Below the pieces are notes generated by a model. It was given only the letters and a program-made list of their open reading frames with translations. It was not told the origin of the DNA and did not search any database. The position numbers and the translations under genes are program-made. DNA of 64,000 nt, from contig NZ_JTDL01000120.1 of the NCBI RefSeq assembly GCF_000802235.1, positions 19,204-83,203 of the forward strand, written 5' to 3'. Positions 25,105 to 33,285 of the stretch are shown here, one piece after another (the stretch's first letter is position 1; every line of letters begins with the position of its first letter). This DNA comes from Sinomonas humi. Its GTDB lineage: Bacteria > Actinomycetota > Actinomycetes > Actinomycetales > Micrococcaceae.

Positions 25105-26094
25105 CTACGGCGCCGCGAGGTGCCTCGGCGCCTCGGCCGTCCCGCGCTCCTCGAGGCGGGAAACGGCGTCGAGCACGTGCCCGGGCCACACGGCGAGCAT
25201 CGCCGGGTCCGGGAGATCAGCGAACGGGTCCCCGTGCCGCACAGCCGGGTCGGTGAGCACGACGTGCGGGCCGTCCTCCGGCGGACCCCACTGCTCAGGG
25301 GCAGCGGGGCCGAAGATGACGACGGACGGCGTCCCGTACGCCGTCGCGATATGCCCCGCGGACGTGTCCGCAGTGACCACGAGGCGCGCGGCGGCCACGG
25401 CCGCAAAGAACTCGGAGAGGGTCCAGCGGCCCGCGACGACGGCGGAATCCGGCAGCCCGGCGCCGTGGGCGACGGCGGCGGCCCGGCCCCGGTCTTCCTC
25501 GCCGCCGGTCAGGAGCACGTCGTGGCCCTTGAGGCGGAGCTCGTGGGCGACGCCGGCGAAACGCTCGACGGGCCAGCGCCGGCTCCCGTAGGCAGCACCC
25601 ACGTGGACGAGCGTCGCGCCCTCGACCGGTGCTGGGACCTCAGGAAGGAGGAGGCGGTAGTCGTCGGCCCGGCCGGGGAGCCCGTGCCAGGTCAGCAGCC
25701 GCACCCAGCGCTCACGCTCATGAAGCGCGTCGTCCCACTCCGGGCCGGCCCAGCCGGGGGCACGGTGCCCGATGCGATGCTCCGGGGCGAGCTCCTCGAG
25801 CCGCGTCCGGCTCTCGATCCCCTTGCCGTGGAAGTTCACGGCCACATCCACAGGCCGTCCGGTGTAGGGGATGGGTCCGTCGAGGCCGGGGGTCGGGAGA
25901 TGACGGTTGACGGCTCCTATGAGCGGAATGACCGGCTCAAGCCACTGGGGCGCGGCGAGCACTAGCTCGTGGTCGGGGAACCCCGCGCGCAGGCCGCGCA
26001 GGCCTGGCACTGAGACGAGCAGATCGCCGAGCTTGAGCGCTCGGAGCACGAGCAGGACAGGCCGTTCTGAACCCGCTGTCACGGCAGCCTCCAT
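25105..26094 (-). CDS. Glycosyltransferase family 9 (heptosyltransferase-like) protein 1
   Basis: 329 residues. GT9 enzymes transfer heptose from ADP-heptose in LPS core synthesis. Seen: LLVLRALKLGDLLVSVPGLRGL (N-terminal acceptor loop, key GDLL), AVNFHGKG, LVHVGAAYGSRRWPVERFA, VVTADTSAGHIATAYGTP and VIFGPAAPEQW, the classical GT9 C-terminal pattern with T-x-S/D-x-x-x-H. Divergent from gmhB, with a hairpin between them. Confident family call; the donor is inferred from the neighbouring heptose genes. Confidence 0.9.
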   Translation of the reverse strand: MEAAVTAGSERPVLLVLRALKLGDLLVSVPGLRGLRAGFPDHELVLAAPQWLEPVIPLIGAVNRHLPTPGLDGPIPYTGRPVDVAVNFHGKGIESRTRLEELAPEHRIGHRAPGWAGPEWDDALHERERWVRLLTWHGLPGRADDYRLLLPEVPAPVEGATLVHVGAAYGSRRWPVERFAGVAHELRLKGHDVLLTGGEEDRGRAAAVAHGAGLPDSAVVAGRWTLSEFFAAVAAARLVVTADTSAGHIATAYGTPSVVIFGPAAPEQWGPPEDGPHVVLTDPAVRHGDPFADLPDPAMLAVWPGHVLDAVSRLEERGTAEAPRHLAAP

Positions 26095-26159
26095 GATCGA
26101 AAGCGACGATGCCCTTGGCTTGAGCTAATCGAAAGTCCTCCCGCGGCCGAGGGAAATGG

Positions 26160-26213
26160 CCCCGGGGGAGAAGTTGCAGGAGAAAAGAAAGTTTATTGTA
26201 GCTTCTCCCGGGG
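26160..26213. promoter_or_regulatory. Inverted repeat in the gmhB/GT9 divergent region
   Basis: CCCCGGGGGAGAAG pairs with CTTCTCCCGGGG with a two-base bulge, around an AT-rich 28-nt loop. It ends 12 bp before gmhB. It could be an operator or leader hairpin; the purine-rich loop also holds the best ribosome-site-like and TATTGT sequences. Confidence 0.5.
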
Positions 26214-26225
26214 CAGATTCCCGTC

Positions 26226-26822
26226 ATGGAAGCAGACCGTCTTGACCAGCCACGGACGCCCTTTCCGGCCGCCGTGCTCTTCGACCGGGACGGTACCCTC
26301 GTGGACGACGTCCCGTACAACCGAGACCCGCGAAAGGTCCGCCCGGTGCCCGGGGCCCCAGAGGCCCTGGCCCGGCTGCGCGCCCTCGGCGTGCGGACAG
26401 GGGTCGTCACGAACCAGTCCGGTGTCGGGCGCGGCTTCATGGGCTCCGTCGACGTATACCGGGTGAATCGGCGTGTGGACGACCTGCTCGGGCCGTTCGA
26501 CGTGTGGCGCGTGTGCCCGCACCATCCGGAGCAGGGCTGCCGCTGCCGCAAGCCGCGGCCGGGCCTCATCCTCTCGGCTTGCCGCGCGCTCCGGGTTGCG
26601 CCGGCGGACGTTGTCTTCATCGGGGACATCGGTTCCGACATGGAGGCGGCTCAGCGCGCGGGAGCGCGTGGCATTCTCGTTCCGACTCCCGTGACCCTCC
26701 CCGAGGAAGTCGAGGCCGCACCCGCCGTCGCCCCCGACCTGCTCTCCGCCGTCCTCTTCGCCCTCGGCGAATCGCTCGAACCGGCGAGCGTGGGGCCCGC
26801 AAGCGCGGGGACCGGGCCGTGA
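26226..26822 (+). CDS. gmhB: HAD-IIIA hydrolase, D-glycero-D-manno-heptose 1,7-bisphosphate phosphatase-like
   Basis: 198 residues. GmhB removes the 7-phosphate (or 1-phosphate) from heptose bisphosphate. Seen: catalytic DRDGTL, TNQSGVGRG, the zinc-binding set CPHH...CRCRKP and FIGDIGSDMEAA, all GmhB/HisB-type HAD features. A GmhB role is supported by gmhA and two HldE-like genes downstream. Ends in GTGA overlap with the next gene. Confidence 0.88.
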   Translation: MEADRLDQPRTPFPAAVLFDRDGTLVDDVPYNRDPRKVRPVPGAPEALARLRALGVRTGVVTNQSGVGRGFMGSVDVYRVNRRVDDLLGPFDVWRVCPHHPEQGCRCRKPRPGLILSACRALRVAPADVVFIGDIGSDMEAAQRAGARGILVPTPVTLPEEVEAAPAVAPDLLSAVLFALGESLEPASVGPASAGTGP

Positions 26823-27847
26823 GGCGAGTCCTTGTCGCGCGGCTCGACAGCCTGGGCGACGTCGTGCTCTCGGGGCCCGCGATCCGCGCGGTCGCGGCCA
26901 AGGCGGAGGTTGTCCTTCTGACCGGCCCCCGCGGCGCGGCGGTCGCGACGATGCTCCCCGGCGTCACCGAGCACCTCGTATGGGACTGCCCTTGGATCGC
27001 CAACCCGGCCCCGGCGGCAACCCCTCGGCACGTGCGCCGGCTTGAGCGGCTGCTCGACCACGCGGGCATCGACGAGGCCATCATCCTCACGTCCTTCCAC
27101 CAGTCGGCGCTTCCGCTCGCGTTCGAACTGCGCCTGACAGGCGTCCCACGCATCACCGCTCTCTCCGAGGACTACCCTGGGAGCCTCCTCGACGTGCGGC
27201 TCACGAGCCGCGACCTCCCATGGAAGCTCCACGAGGTGGACCGTGCGCTCGGAATCGCCGCGGCTGCGGGCTTCCCCCGCCCAGCGGACGACGACGGCCT
27301 GCCCGCCCTCCTGCCTCAGCCGAGGACTTCGGCGCGGCCCTCGGGCGAATATGTCGTGGTCCACCCCGGGGCTGATGCCCCCGCGAGGACCTGGCCCGCC
27401 GAGCACGCGGCACAGCTCGTCTCGATGCTCGCGGCCGAGGGCTTCCGCGTCGTCGTCACCGGGAACGACGACGAGCGGGAACTGACCGCGCGCGTCGCAG
27501 GCTCCCACGGGATCGACGCGGGCGGCGCAACCGACCTCCGGGGCCTCGTCGACCTCCTCGCGGGTGCGAGCGCCGTCGTCGCCGGGAACACCGGCCCCGC
27601 GCACGTGGCCGCGGCCGTGCGAACTCCCGTCGTCAGCCTCTTCTCTCCTGTTGTCGCGGCCGGGACGTGGGCCCCTCGGGGTTCCGCCGTCGAGGTCCTC
27701 GGCGACCAGTCGGCCGCCTGCGCCGGCTCGCGTGCGCGTATCTGCCCCCTGCCTGGGCATCCGTGCCTCGCCGGGGTCACCCCGCACGAGGTGCTGCGCG
27801 CCGTCGAACGACTCGTCTCACACAACACGAAGGCGGTGCCCGTCTGA
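26819..27847 (+). CDS. Glycosyltransferase family 9 (heptosyltransferase-like) protein 2
   Basis: 342 residues from GTG 26819, overlapping gmhB. VLVARLDSLGDVVLSGPAIR is the GT9 N-terminal loop; VVHPGADAPARTWPAEHAAQ, VVTGNDDERELT and VAGNTGPAHVAAAVRTP the donor-binding side. A Cys pair in the tail (CAGSRARICPLPGHPC) is typical of some GT9 proteins. The stop overlaps the next ATG by one base (TGATG). Predicted heptosyltransferase. Confidence 0.9.
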   Translation: MRRVLVARLDSLGDVVLSGPAIRAVAAKAEVVLLTGPRGAAVATMLPGVTEHLVWDCPWIANPAPAATPRHVRRLERLLDHAGIDEAIILTSFHQSALPLAFELRLTGVPRITALSEDYPGSLLDVRLTSRDLPWKLHEVDRALGIAAAAGFPRPADDDGLPALLPQPRTSARPSGEYVVVHPGADAPARTWPAEHAAQLVSMLAAEGFRVVVTGNDDERELTARVAGSHGIDAGGATDLRGLVDLLAGASAVVAGNTGPAHVAAAVRTPVVSLFSPVVAAGTWAPRGSAVEVLGDQSAACAGSRARICPLPGHPCLAGVTPHEVLRAVERLVSHNTKAVPV

Positions 27848-28875
27848 TGCGGATCCTTCTCTGGCACGTCCATGGCGGCTGGACCGACGGCTTCGTCCGC
27901 GGAGAACACGAATACGTGCTCCCGGTCGACGCCGAGCGGTCCGCATGGGGCTTGGGCCGAGGCGGACGCGAGTGGCCGAACGCCGCCGAGGTCCCGCTCG
28001 AGGACCTCGCAGCCATCGCGGGCACGCTCGACGCCGTCGTCCTCCAAAGGCCGGACGAGGCGAAGCGGGTCCACGAGCTCACCGGCCTGCGCCCGGGGAA
28101 GGACCTCCCCGCGGTCTACCTCGAGCACAACATCCCGAAGGGCGCAGTTCCCGAGACGCGGCACCCGCTCGCGGATCAGGACGAGATCCCGATCGTGCAC
28201 GTCACCCACTTCAACGCCCTCATGTGGGACAGCGGCAAGGCGCCGGTGTACGTCGTCGAACACGGCGTCGTCGACCCGGGGCTCTCCTACACGGGCGAGC
28301 TTGAGCGGCTCGCCGTCGTCGTCAATGAGCCCGTGCGGCGTTGGAGGGTCGCCGGCACCGATCTGCTCGGCCGCTTCGCCGACGTGGCCCCGCTCGACGT
28401 CTACGGCATGGGCGGAGACGGCCTGGTCGAGGCCACCGGGATCGAGGCCGCGCGCTTGCGCTGGGCGGGCGACGTCCCGACAGCGCGCCTCCACGCCGAG
28501 CTGGCCCACCGCAGGGCGTACCTGCACCCGTTCCGCTGGACCTCGCTTGGGCTCGCGCTCATCGAGGCCATGATGGCCGGTCTGCCGGTAGTCGCGCTCG
28601 GGTCAACAGAGGCCTGGCGCGCGGTGCCCCCGGCGGCTGGCTGCGTGAGCTCGGACATCCATGAACTCGTCGCTGCCGCGCACCGCTTCATCGCCGACCC
28701 TTCTGCGGCGCAGGAGGCCGGGCTCGCCGCGAGGGAGGCCGCGCTGAACCGCTACAGCCTGCACCGGTTCCTGAGGGACTGGGACGAGGTGTTCGCGGAC
28801 GTGCGGGGCGGCCCCTTGGTGGCGGCTGGCGCAGCACGGGAGGCTCCGACAGTTCCGCGAGGGACCGTCCTGTGA
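27847..28875 (+). CDS. Glycosyltransferase (GT4-like, GT-B fold)
   Basis: 342 residues. N-terminal MRILLWHVHGGWTDGFVRG, then EHNIPKGAVPETRHPLADQ; the C-terminal donor site has YLHPFRWTSLGLALIEAMMAGLPVVA, the GT4 E-x7-E region with one acidic residue replaced by Trp/Thr. No membrane segments. Coupled to the preceding GT9 gene by a one-base overlap. Acceptor and donor unknown. Confidence 0.82.
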   Translation: MRILLWHVHGGWTDGFVRGEHEYVLPVDAERSAWGLGRGGREWPNAAEVPLEDLAAIAGTLDAVVLQRPDEAKRVHELTGLRPGKDLPAVYLEHNIPKGAVPETRHPLADQDEIPIVHVTHFNALMWDSGKAPVYVVEHGVVDPGLSYTGELERLAVVVNEPVRRWRVAGTDLLGRFADVAPLDVYGMGGDGLVEATGIEAARLRWAGDVPTARLHAELAHRRAYLHPFRWTSLGLALIEAMMAGLPVVALGSTEAWRAVPPAAGCVSSDIHELVAAAHRFIADPSAAQEAGLAAREAALNRYSLHRFLRDWDEVFADVRGGPLVAAGAAREAPTVPRGTVL

Positions 28876-28918
28876 AGGACCGCCCAGTGAGGACTATTCG
28901 ATGAGGAGAGAGAACACA

Positions 28919-30208
28919 ATGAGAATCTCGATGGTGTCCGAACACGCCAGTCCGCTCGCCACCGTGGGCGGAGTCGATGCAGGCGGGCAGAACGTGCACG
29001 TGGCCGAGCTCTCCGCCGCTCTCGTGCGACGAGGCCACGACGTGACGGTCTTCACCCGGCGCGACAGCGAGCGGCTCCATTGGGAGCAGACGCTCCCGAA
29101 CGGAGTGCGGCTCGTGAACGTCGACGCCGGGCCCGCCCACGCCGTGCCGAAGGACAAGCTCCTGCCGTACATCCCCGCGTTCGCGGAGCAGCTCGCCAAC
29201 TACTGGACTGACAACCCGCCCAACATCGTCCACGGGCATTTCTGGATGTCCGGGATCGCGAGCATCGAAGCCGTCGGGAAGCTCCAGAAGCAGCTTCTCC
29301 CGCCGCCAGTCGTGGCCGAGACGTTCCACGCGCTCGGCGTCGTGAAGCGGCGGCATCAGGGCACGGACGATACGAGCCCGGCCGAGCGCGAGTTCCTCGA
29401 GCCGTGGGTCGCGCGCAGCGTGGACCGCGTGATCGCAACGTGCCCGGACGAGGCGTTCGAGCTCCGGCAGCTCGGCGTGAACCGGCGGCGGATCTCGGTC
29501 GCGCCGTGCGGCGTCGACGTCGAGAAGTTCACGCCGGAGGGCCCGGCGCGGGCGCGCGGCAAGCGGCTCCGACTCGCCGTCGTCGGCCGTCTCGTACCGC
29601 GCAAGGGCGTTGACATCGTGGTCTCCGCGCTCGCGCTGCTCGCCGCCTCCGGACGGCGGGACATCGAACTCCTCGTGGTCGGCGGCACGAGCGGCAAGGA
29701 CCGCATCGCGTCAGACCCCGAGGCGCGCAGGCTCCGCGAACTCGCCGATTCGCTCGGCATCGGCAGCCAGGTCATCTTCGTCGGCCAAGTCCCACGCGAC
29801 GAGATGCCCGAACTCTTCCGGAGCCTCGACGCCGTCGTCTGCACGCCCTGGTATGAGCCGTTCGGCATCGTCCCGCTCGAAGCGATGGCATGCGGCGTGC
29901 CCGTCATCGTCTCAGCCGTCGGCGGGCTCCAGGAGTCGGTCGTCGACGGCGTCACGGGCATCCACGTGCCGCCCAAGCACCCAGCCGCGCTCGCGGACGC
30001 GATTGCGATCCTCGCGGATGACCCCGAGCTGCGGGCGCGCTTCGGCGCGGCGGGGGTCGAGCGGACTCGCACACGCTACACCTGGGACCGCGTCGCGTCC
30101 GATACGGAGAGGATCTATCGCGCCATGCTCGATCACTGGGACCAGCCCGAAGCTGATGTGGCGGCGTCCAGGAGCCGCCTTCGGCGCGTCGGAGAGGGGG
30201 CTCGATGA
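28919..30208 (+). CDS. Glycosyltransferase family 4 protein (MshA/sucrose-synthase-like)
   Basis: 429 residues. Seen: ISMVSEHASPLATVGGVDAGGQNVHV shortened to its key GG-x-D-x-GGQNVHV loop, HGHFWMSG, ETFHALGVVKRRHQG, APCGVDVEKF, VVGRLVPRKGVD and the donor motif PWYEPFGIVPLEAMACGVPV. This set is shared by MshA and related actinobacterial GT4 enzymes. ATG 28919 is taken because AGGAGAG lies ~10 nt upstream; ATG 28901 is also possible. 43 bp after the previous gene, ATGA overlap with gmhA. Confidence 0.9.
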   Translation: MRISMVSEHASPLATVGGVDAGGQNVHVAELSAALVRRGHDVTVFTRRDSERLHWEQTLPNGVRLVNVDAGPAHAVPKDKLLPYIPAFAEQLANYWTDNPPNIVHGHFWMSGIASIEAVGKLQKQLLPPPVVAETFHALGVVKRRHQGTDDTSPAEREFLEPWVARSVDRVIATCPDEAFELRQLGVNRRRISVAPCGVDVEKFTPEGPARARGKRLRLAVVGRLVPRKGVDIVVSALALLAASGRRDIELLVVGGTSGKDRIASDPEARRLRELADSLGIGSQVIFVGQVPRDEMPELFRSLDAVVCTPWYEPFGIVPLEAMACGVPVIVSAVGGLQESVVDGVTGIHVPPKHPAALADAIAILADDPELRARFGAAGVERTRTRYTWDRVASDTERIYRAMLDHWDQPEADVAASRSRLRRVGEGAR

Positions 30209-30900
30209 AGATGACCCGCGCGCTCCGCGAACAGTCCCTCACGGCCACACCCGCCGGAGGACTCACCGCTATCCGCTCCGGCGGCCCCCTAGGCCCCGGA
30301 GGATTCCGCGTACTCCCGCACGAGCGGCTCTCCGACGGCGTGCTCGAGCACATCGACGATGCGAGCCAAGCGCTTGAGTCGCTGCGGCTGCAGTCCGCCG
30401 TCCTCGCGCGCTGGGCGCAGACCCTCGCGCATCGGCTCGCCTCGGGCGGCCGCCTGCTCGCGGCCGGCAACGGCGGCTCCGCTGCGGAGGCGCAGCACCT
30501 CACCGCGGAGCTCGTCGGGAGGTACGACGGCGAGCGGCGGCCCTTCTCGGCGATCGCCCTCCACGGGGACACCTCCGCGATGACCGCAATCGGCAACGAC
30601 TACGGCTACGACGAGGTGTTCGCCCGCCAGGTGCGCGCGCACGCCCGGCCCGGCGACGTCGTCGTCCTGCTCTCTACGAGCGGCAAGAGCCCCAACCTCG
30701 TCGCGGCCGCCCAGGCCGCCCACGAGGTCGGTGCGCTCACCTGGGCCCTCACGGGGCCCGGGCCCAACCCGCTCTCGGCCGCCGTCGACGAAGCGCTCAC
30801 GCTCGAGGGCCGCAACTGCCACGTCCAGGAAGCCCAGCTGATCGCGATCCATGCCCTGTGCGAAGGCTTCGACGCGTGCGTGGCGGAAGAGGAGGACTGA
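30205..30900 (+). CDS. gmhA: SIS-domain phosphoheptose isomerase (GmhA-like)
   Basis: 231 residues. GmhA converts sedoheptulose 7-phosphate to D-glycero-D-manno-heptose 7-phosphate. Key segments: LAAGNGGSAAEAQHLTAELVGRY (Ser and His/Glu of the active site), IALHGDTSAMTAIGNDYGY, LLSTSGKSPN (phosphate binding) and EAQLIAIHALCE (metal His). The N-terminal ~45 residues are an extra extension. Between a GT4 gene (ATGA overlap) and HldE-like gene 1 (1 bp gap). Confidence 0.92.
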   Translation: MKMTRALREQSLTATPAGGLTAIRSGGPLGPGGFRVLPHERLSDGVLEHIDDASQALESLRLQSAVLARWAQTLAHRLASGGRLLAAGNGGSAAEAQHLTAELVGRYDGERRPFSAIALHGDTSAMTAIGNDYGYDEVFARQVRAHARPGDVVVLLSTSGKSPNLVAAAQAAHEVGALTWALTGPGPNPLSAAVDEALTLEGRNCHVQEAQLIAIHALCEGFDACVAEEED

Positions 30901-30901
30901 T

Positions 30902-32284
30902 ATGAAGATTGCCGTTGTCGGCGACACCCTGCTCGATATCGACCTGGTCGGCCATGCCGACCGCCTCTGCCCTGATGCCCCCGTGCCAGTCCTCGACGTC
31001 GACGACCGCCTCGAACGTGCGGGCGGTGCCGGCCTTGTCGCGACGCTCCTTGCGGACGACGGCCACGAAGTCGATCTCGTCACCGCCCTTGCGGACGACG
31101 ACGCCGCGGCCCGCCTCCGCGCGTTGCTCGGACCGGTTCGCGTTCACGCCGTCCCGCTCGGCGCGCCGACTCCGGTGAAGATGCGGCTCACGGCAAGCGG
31201 CCAGAGGATCGCGCGCGTGGACGAGGGCTGCGGGACGCCCCCGTACGCCGAGGTCGACTTCGCGCTGCTCTCCGTGCTCGAGGAAGCGGACGCCGTCGTC
31301 GTCGCCGACTACGGGCGCCGCTTCACGAGCGTCCCGACGGTCCGCGCGGCCCTCGAGACGGTAGCGCGCCGCATCCCGGTCGTGTGGGACCCGCATCCCC
31401 GCGGGGCGCGCCCCATCTCTGGGGCGGCGGCCGTCACGCCGAATCTGTCCGAGCTCCTAGCGTTCTCGGGCCGTCAGGTTGACGAACCGGGCGCCCTCGC
31501 CGTCGCGGCGGGACGCTTGCGGCAGCGCTGGGGCGCGCGCGCCGTCGTCGTGACTCTCGGCGAGCGAGGCGCGCTGGTGTGCGAGCCCGACGGCGATACC
31601 CACGTTGCGGTGCCGTCCGCCGGGTTGCGGATCGAGGACCCCTGCGGCGCTGGGGATCGCTTCGCGTCGTCGCTCGCCGTCGCGCTCGCCCACGGTGAGC
31701 AGCTCGGCGCGGCGACCGAGGGAGCCGTTGCGACCGCCGCCGCGTTCCTCGCGGCCGGTGGCGTCGCGTCCCTGCGCCGCGGCGGGCAGCCGGGGTTCCC
31801 GGAAGCGGAGGGAACGGGTGCCGCTGGGGTGTCCTCGGCCGTCGCCCTCGCGCGGCGCGTCCGCGCTGCGGGCGGCACGGTCGTCGCCGCGGGCGGTTGT
31901 TTCGACCTCCTGCATGCGGGGCACCTTCACCTCCTGCAGGCTGCCCGCGCCTTGGGCGACTGCCTCATCGTGTGCCTCAACTCGGACGACTCCATCCGCC
32001 GGCTCAAGGGCCCCGAGCGGCCCGTCATGAACGAGCACGACCGCGCCGAGCTGCTCCAGGCCCTGAGCTGCGTGGACGCCGTCGAGATCTTCACGGAGGA
32101 CACGCCCGAGGCTGTGCTCGCGACCCTGCGTCCCCACGTGTGGGTCAAGGGCGCGGACTACAACCCAGATGAGCTCCCCGAGTCGAAGCAGCTCCGTTCG
32201 TGGGGCGGCGAGGTCGTAACCGTGCCGCTTCAGCCGGGACGCTCGACGACGGGCCTTGCTGCGGCGATCGCGAGCCTCGGCTAA
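30902..32284 (+). CDS. hldE: HldE-like bifunctional heptose kinase/nucleotidyltransferase 1
   Basis: 460 residues. N-terminal PfkB-type sugar kinase (VVGDTLLDIDLVG, ERAGGAG, and the catalytic loop DPCGAGDRFASS, where the canonical T/S after GAGD is Arg). C-terminal cytidylyltransferase-type domain (AGGCFDLLHAGHLHLLQAA, LNSDDSIRRLKGPERPV, VWVKGADYNPDELPE). In E. coli HldE the two halves phosphorylate and adenylylate heptose 7-phosphate. ATG 30902 lies 1 bp after gmhA. The second HldE-like gene at 37100 is divergent, so the two may have different donors. Confidence 0.88.
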   Translation: MKIAVVGDTLLDIDLVGHADRLCPDAPVPVLDVDDRLERAGGAGLVATLLADDGHEVDLVTALADDDAAARLRALLGPVRVHAVPLGAPTPVKMRLTASGQRIARVDEGCGTPPYAEVDFALLSVLEEADAVVVADYGRRFTSVPTVRAALETVARRIPVVWDPHPRGARPISGAAAVTPNLSELLAFSGRQVDEPGALAVAAGRLRQRWGARAVVVTLGERGALVCEPDGDTHVAVPSAGLRIEDPCGAGDRFASSLAVALAHGEQLGAATEGAVATAAAFLAAGGVASLRRGGQPGFPEAEGTGAAGVSSAVALARRVRAAGGTVVAAGGCFDLLHAGHLHLLQAARALGDCLIVCLNSDDSIRRLKGPERPVMNEHDRAELLQALSCVDAVEIFTEDTPEAVLATLRPHVWVKGADYNPDELPESKQLRSWGGEVVTVPLQPGRSTTGLAAAIASLG

Positions 32285-32476
32285 CGCCGTTTGTTGGTCA
32301 CGTCCCGCGGGTGCGGCGCCGTTTGTTGGTCACGTCCCGCGGGTGCGGCGCCGTTTGTTGGTCACGTCCCGCGGGTGCGACGCCGTTTGTTGGTCACGTC
32401 CCGCGGGTGCGACGCCGTTTGTTGGTCACGTCCCGCGGGTGCGGCGCCGTTTGTTGGTCACGTCCCGCGGGTGCGA
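32285..32476 (+). repeat. Six-unit 32-bp perfect tandem array
   Basis: Six contiguous 32-bp units, identical except the last base (G,G,A,A,G,A), each containing TTTGTTGGTCACGTCCCGCGGGTG and the palindrome CCCGCGGG. It starts 1 bp after the HldE-like stop and ends 71 bp before the SDR start. Because 32 is not a multiple of 3, translation drifts through all frames, so it is non-coding. Its core matches one arm of the terminator at 12825. No spacers, so not CRISPR. Confidence 0.95.
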
Positions 32477-32547
32477 CCAGCAGGAGGTGACTCTTGGACG
32501 AACTTTTGGACGACGAACTTTTGGACGACAGAGAGAGGAACGGATTG

Positions 32548-33285
32548 ATGACACAGAGCATGGACACCATCCCCCAGACGAGGACCGACGAGAGCCATCC
32601 CCTCAAGGGGGCGCGGGTCCTGGTGACGGGCGGCGCGTCGGGACTCGGTGCGGCCGTGGTCGAGGCGCTTGTCGCCGAGGGCGCTCTCCCGCTCGTGCTC
32701 GACCGTCAACCTGTCGAAGCGCCTGCGCGTGGTTGGGTCGTAGACCTCTCAGGACGTGAGGCCGCCGAAGCAGCCGTCGCGCAGGTGGCTGAGGAAGCCG
32801 GTGGGATCGACGCGATCGTGTGCGCCGCCGGCATCGACCGCTGCGGTGAGCTCACGGAGGTTCCTGCCGAGGAGTGGGAAAAGGTGATCTCGGTCAACCT
32901 GCTCGGCACGGCCGCCGTCGTTCGCGCGGCGCTCCCGCACCTCCTGCGGAGCCACGGCCGGGTTGTGACGGTTGCCTCGACGCTCGGGCTGCGCGGTGCG
33001 GGTGGGGCGACAGCCTACTGCGCCTCGAAGTTCGGCGTGATCGGCTTCACCCGGGCTCTCGCGGCCGAACTGAAGGGACGGGTCGGGGTGACGACGCTCA
33101 TCCCGGGCGGCATGGACACCGCGTTCTTCGACGACCGGCCCGAGGAGTACAAGCCCCACGATCGGACCAACCTCAACCGGCCCTCGGACACCGCGCGATC
33201 GGTGATCTTCGCGCTCTCCCAGCCTCGCGGCTGCGAGGTCCGCGAGCTTCTTGTGATGGGTTCGATGGAGGACTCCTGGCCGTAA
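32548..33285 (+). CDS. SDR-family oxidoreductase in the heptose locus
   Basis: 245 residues with an intact classical SDR site: VLVTGGASGLGAAVVEAL, CAAGID, Ser in VASTLG, YCASK, and GGMDTAFFDDR. It is not the extended-SDR HldD epimerase, so it is not an obvious heptose epimerase. ATG 32548 has GAGAGAGG ahead; a 15-bp duplication (GAACTTTTGGACGAC, 32500-32529) occupies the leader. Flanked by the 32-bp array and the hairpin-repeat region. Confidence 0.87.
   Translation: MTQSMDTIPQTRTDESHPLKGARVLVTGGASGLGAAVVEALVAEGALPLVLDRQPVEAPARGWVVDLSGREAAEAAVAQVAEEAGGIDAIVCAAGIDRCGELTEVPAEEWEKVISVNLLGTAAVVRAALPHLLRSHGRVVTVASTLGLRGAGGATAYCASKFGVIGFTRALAAELKGRVGVTTLIPGGMDTAFFDDRPEEYKPHDRTNLNRPSDTARSVIFALSQPRGCEVRELLVMGSMEDSWP

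Noticed and set aside
32285..32476. CRISPR-like array
   Set aside because: Units are contiguous with no spacers and no cas genes nearby.
32548..33285. HldD epimerase
   Set aside because: It is a classical ~245-residue SDR, not an extended SDR of ~310 residues.
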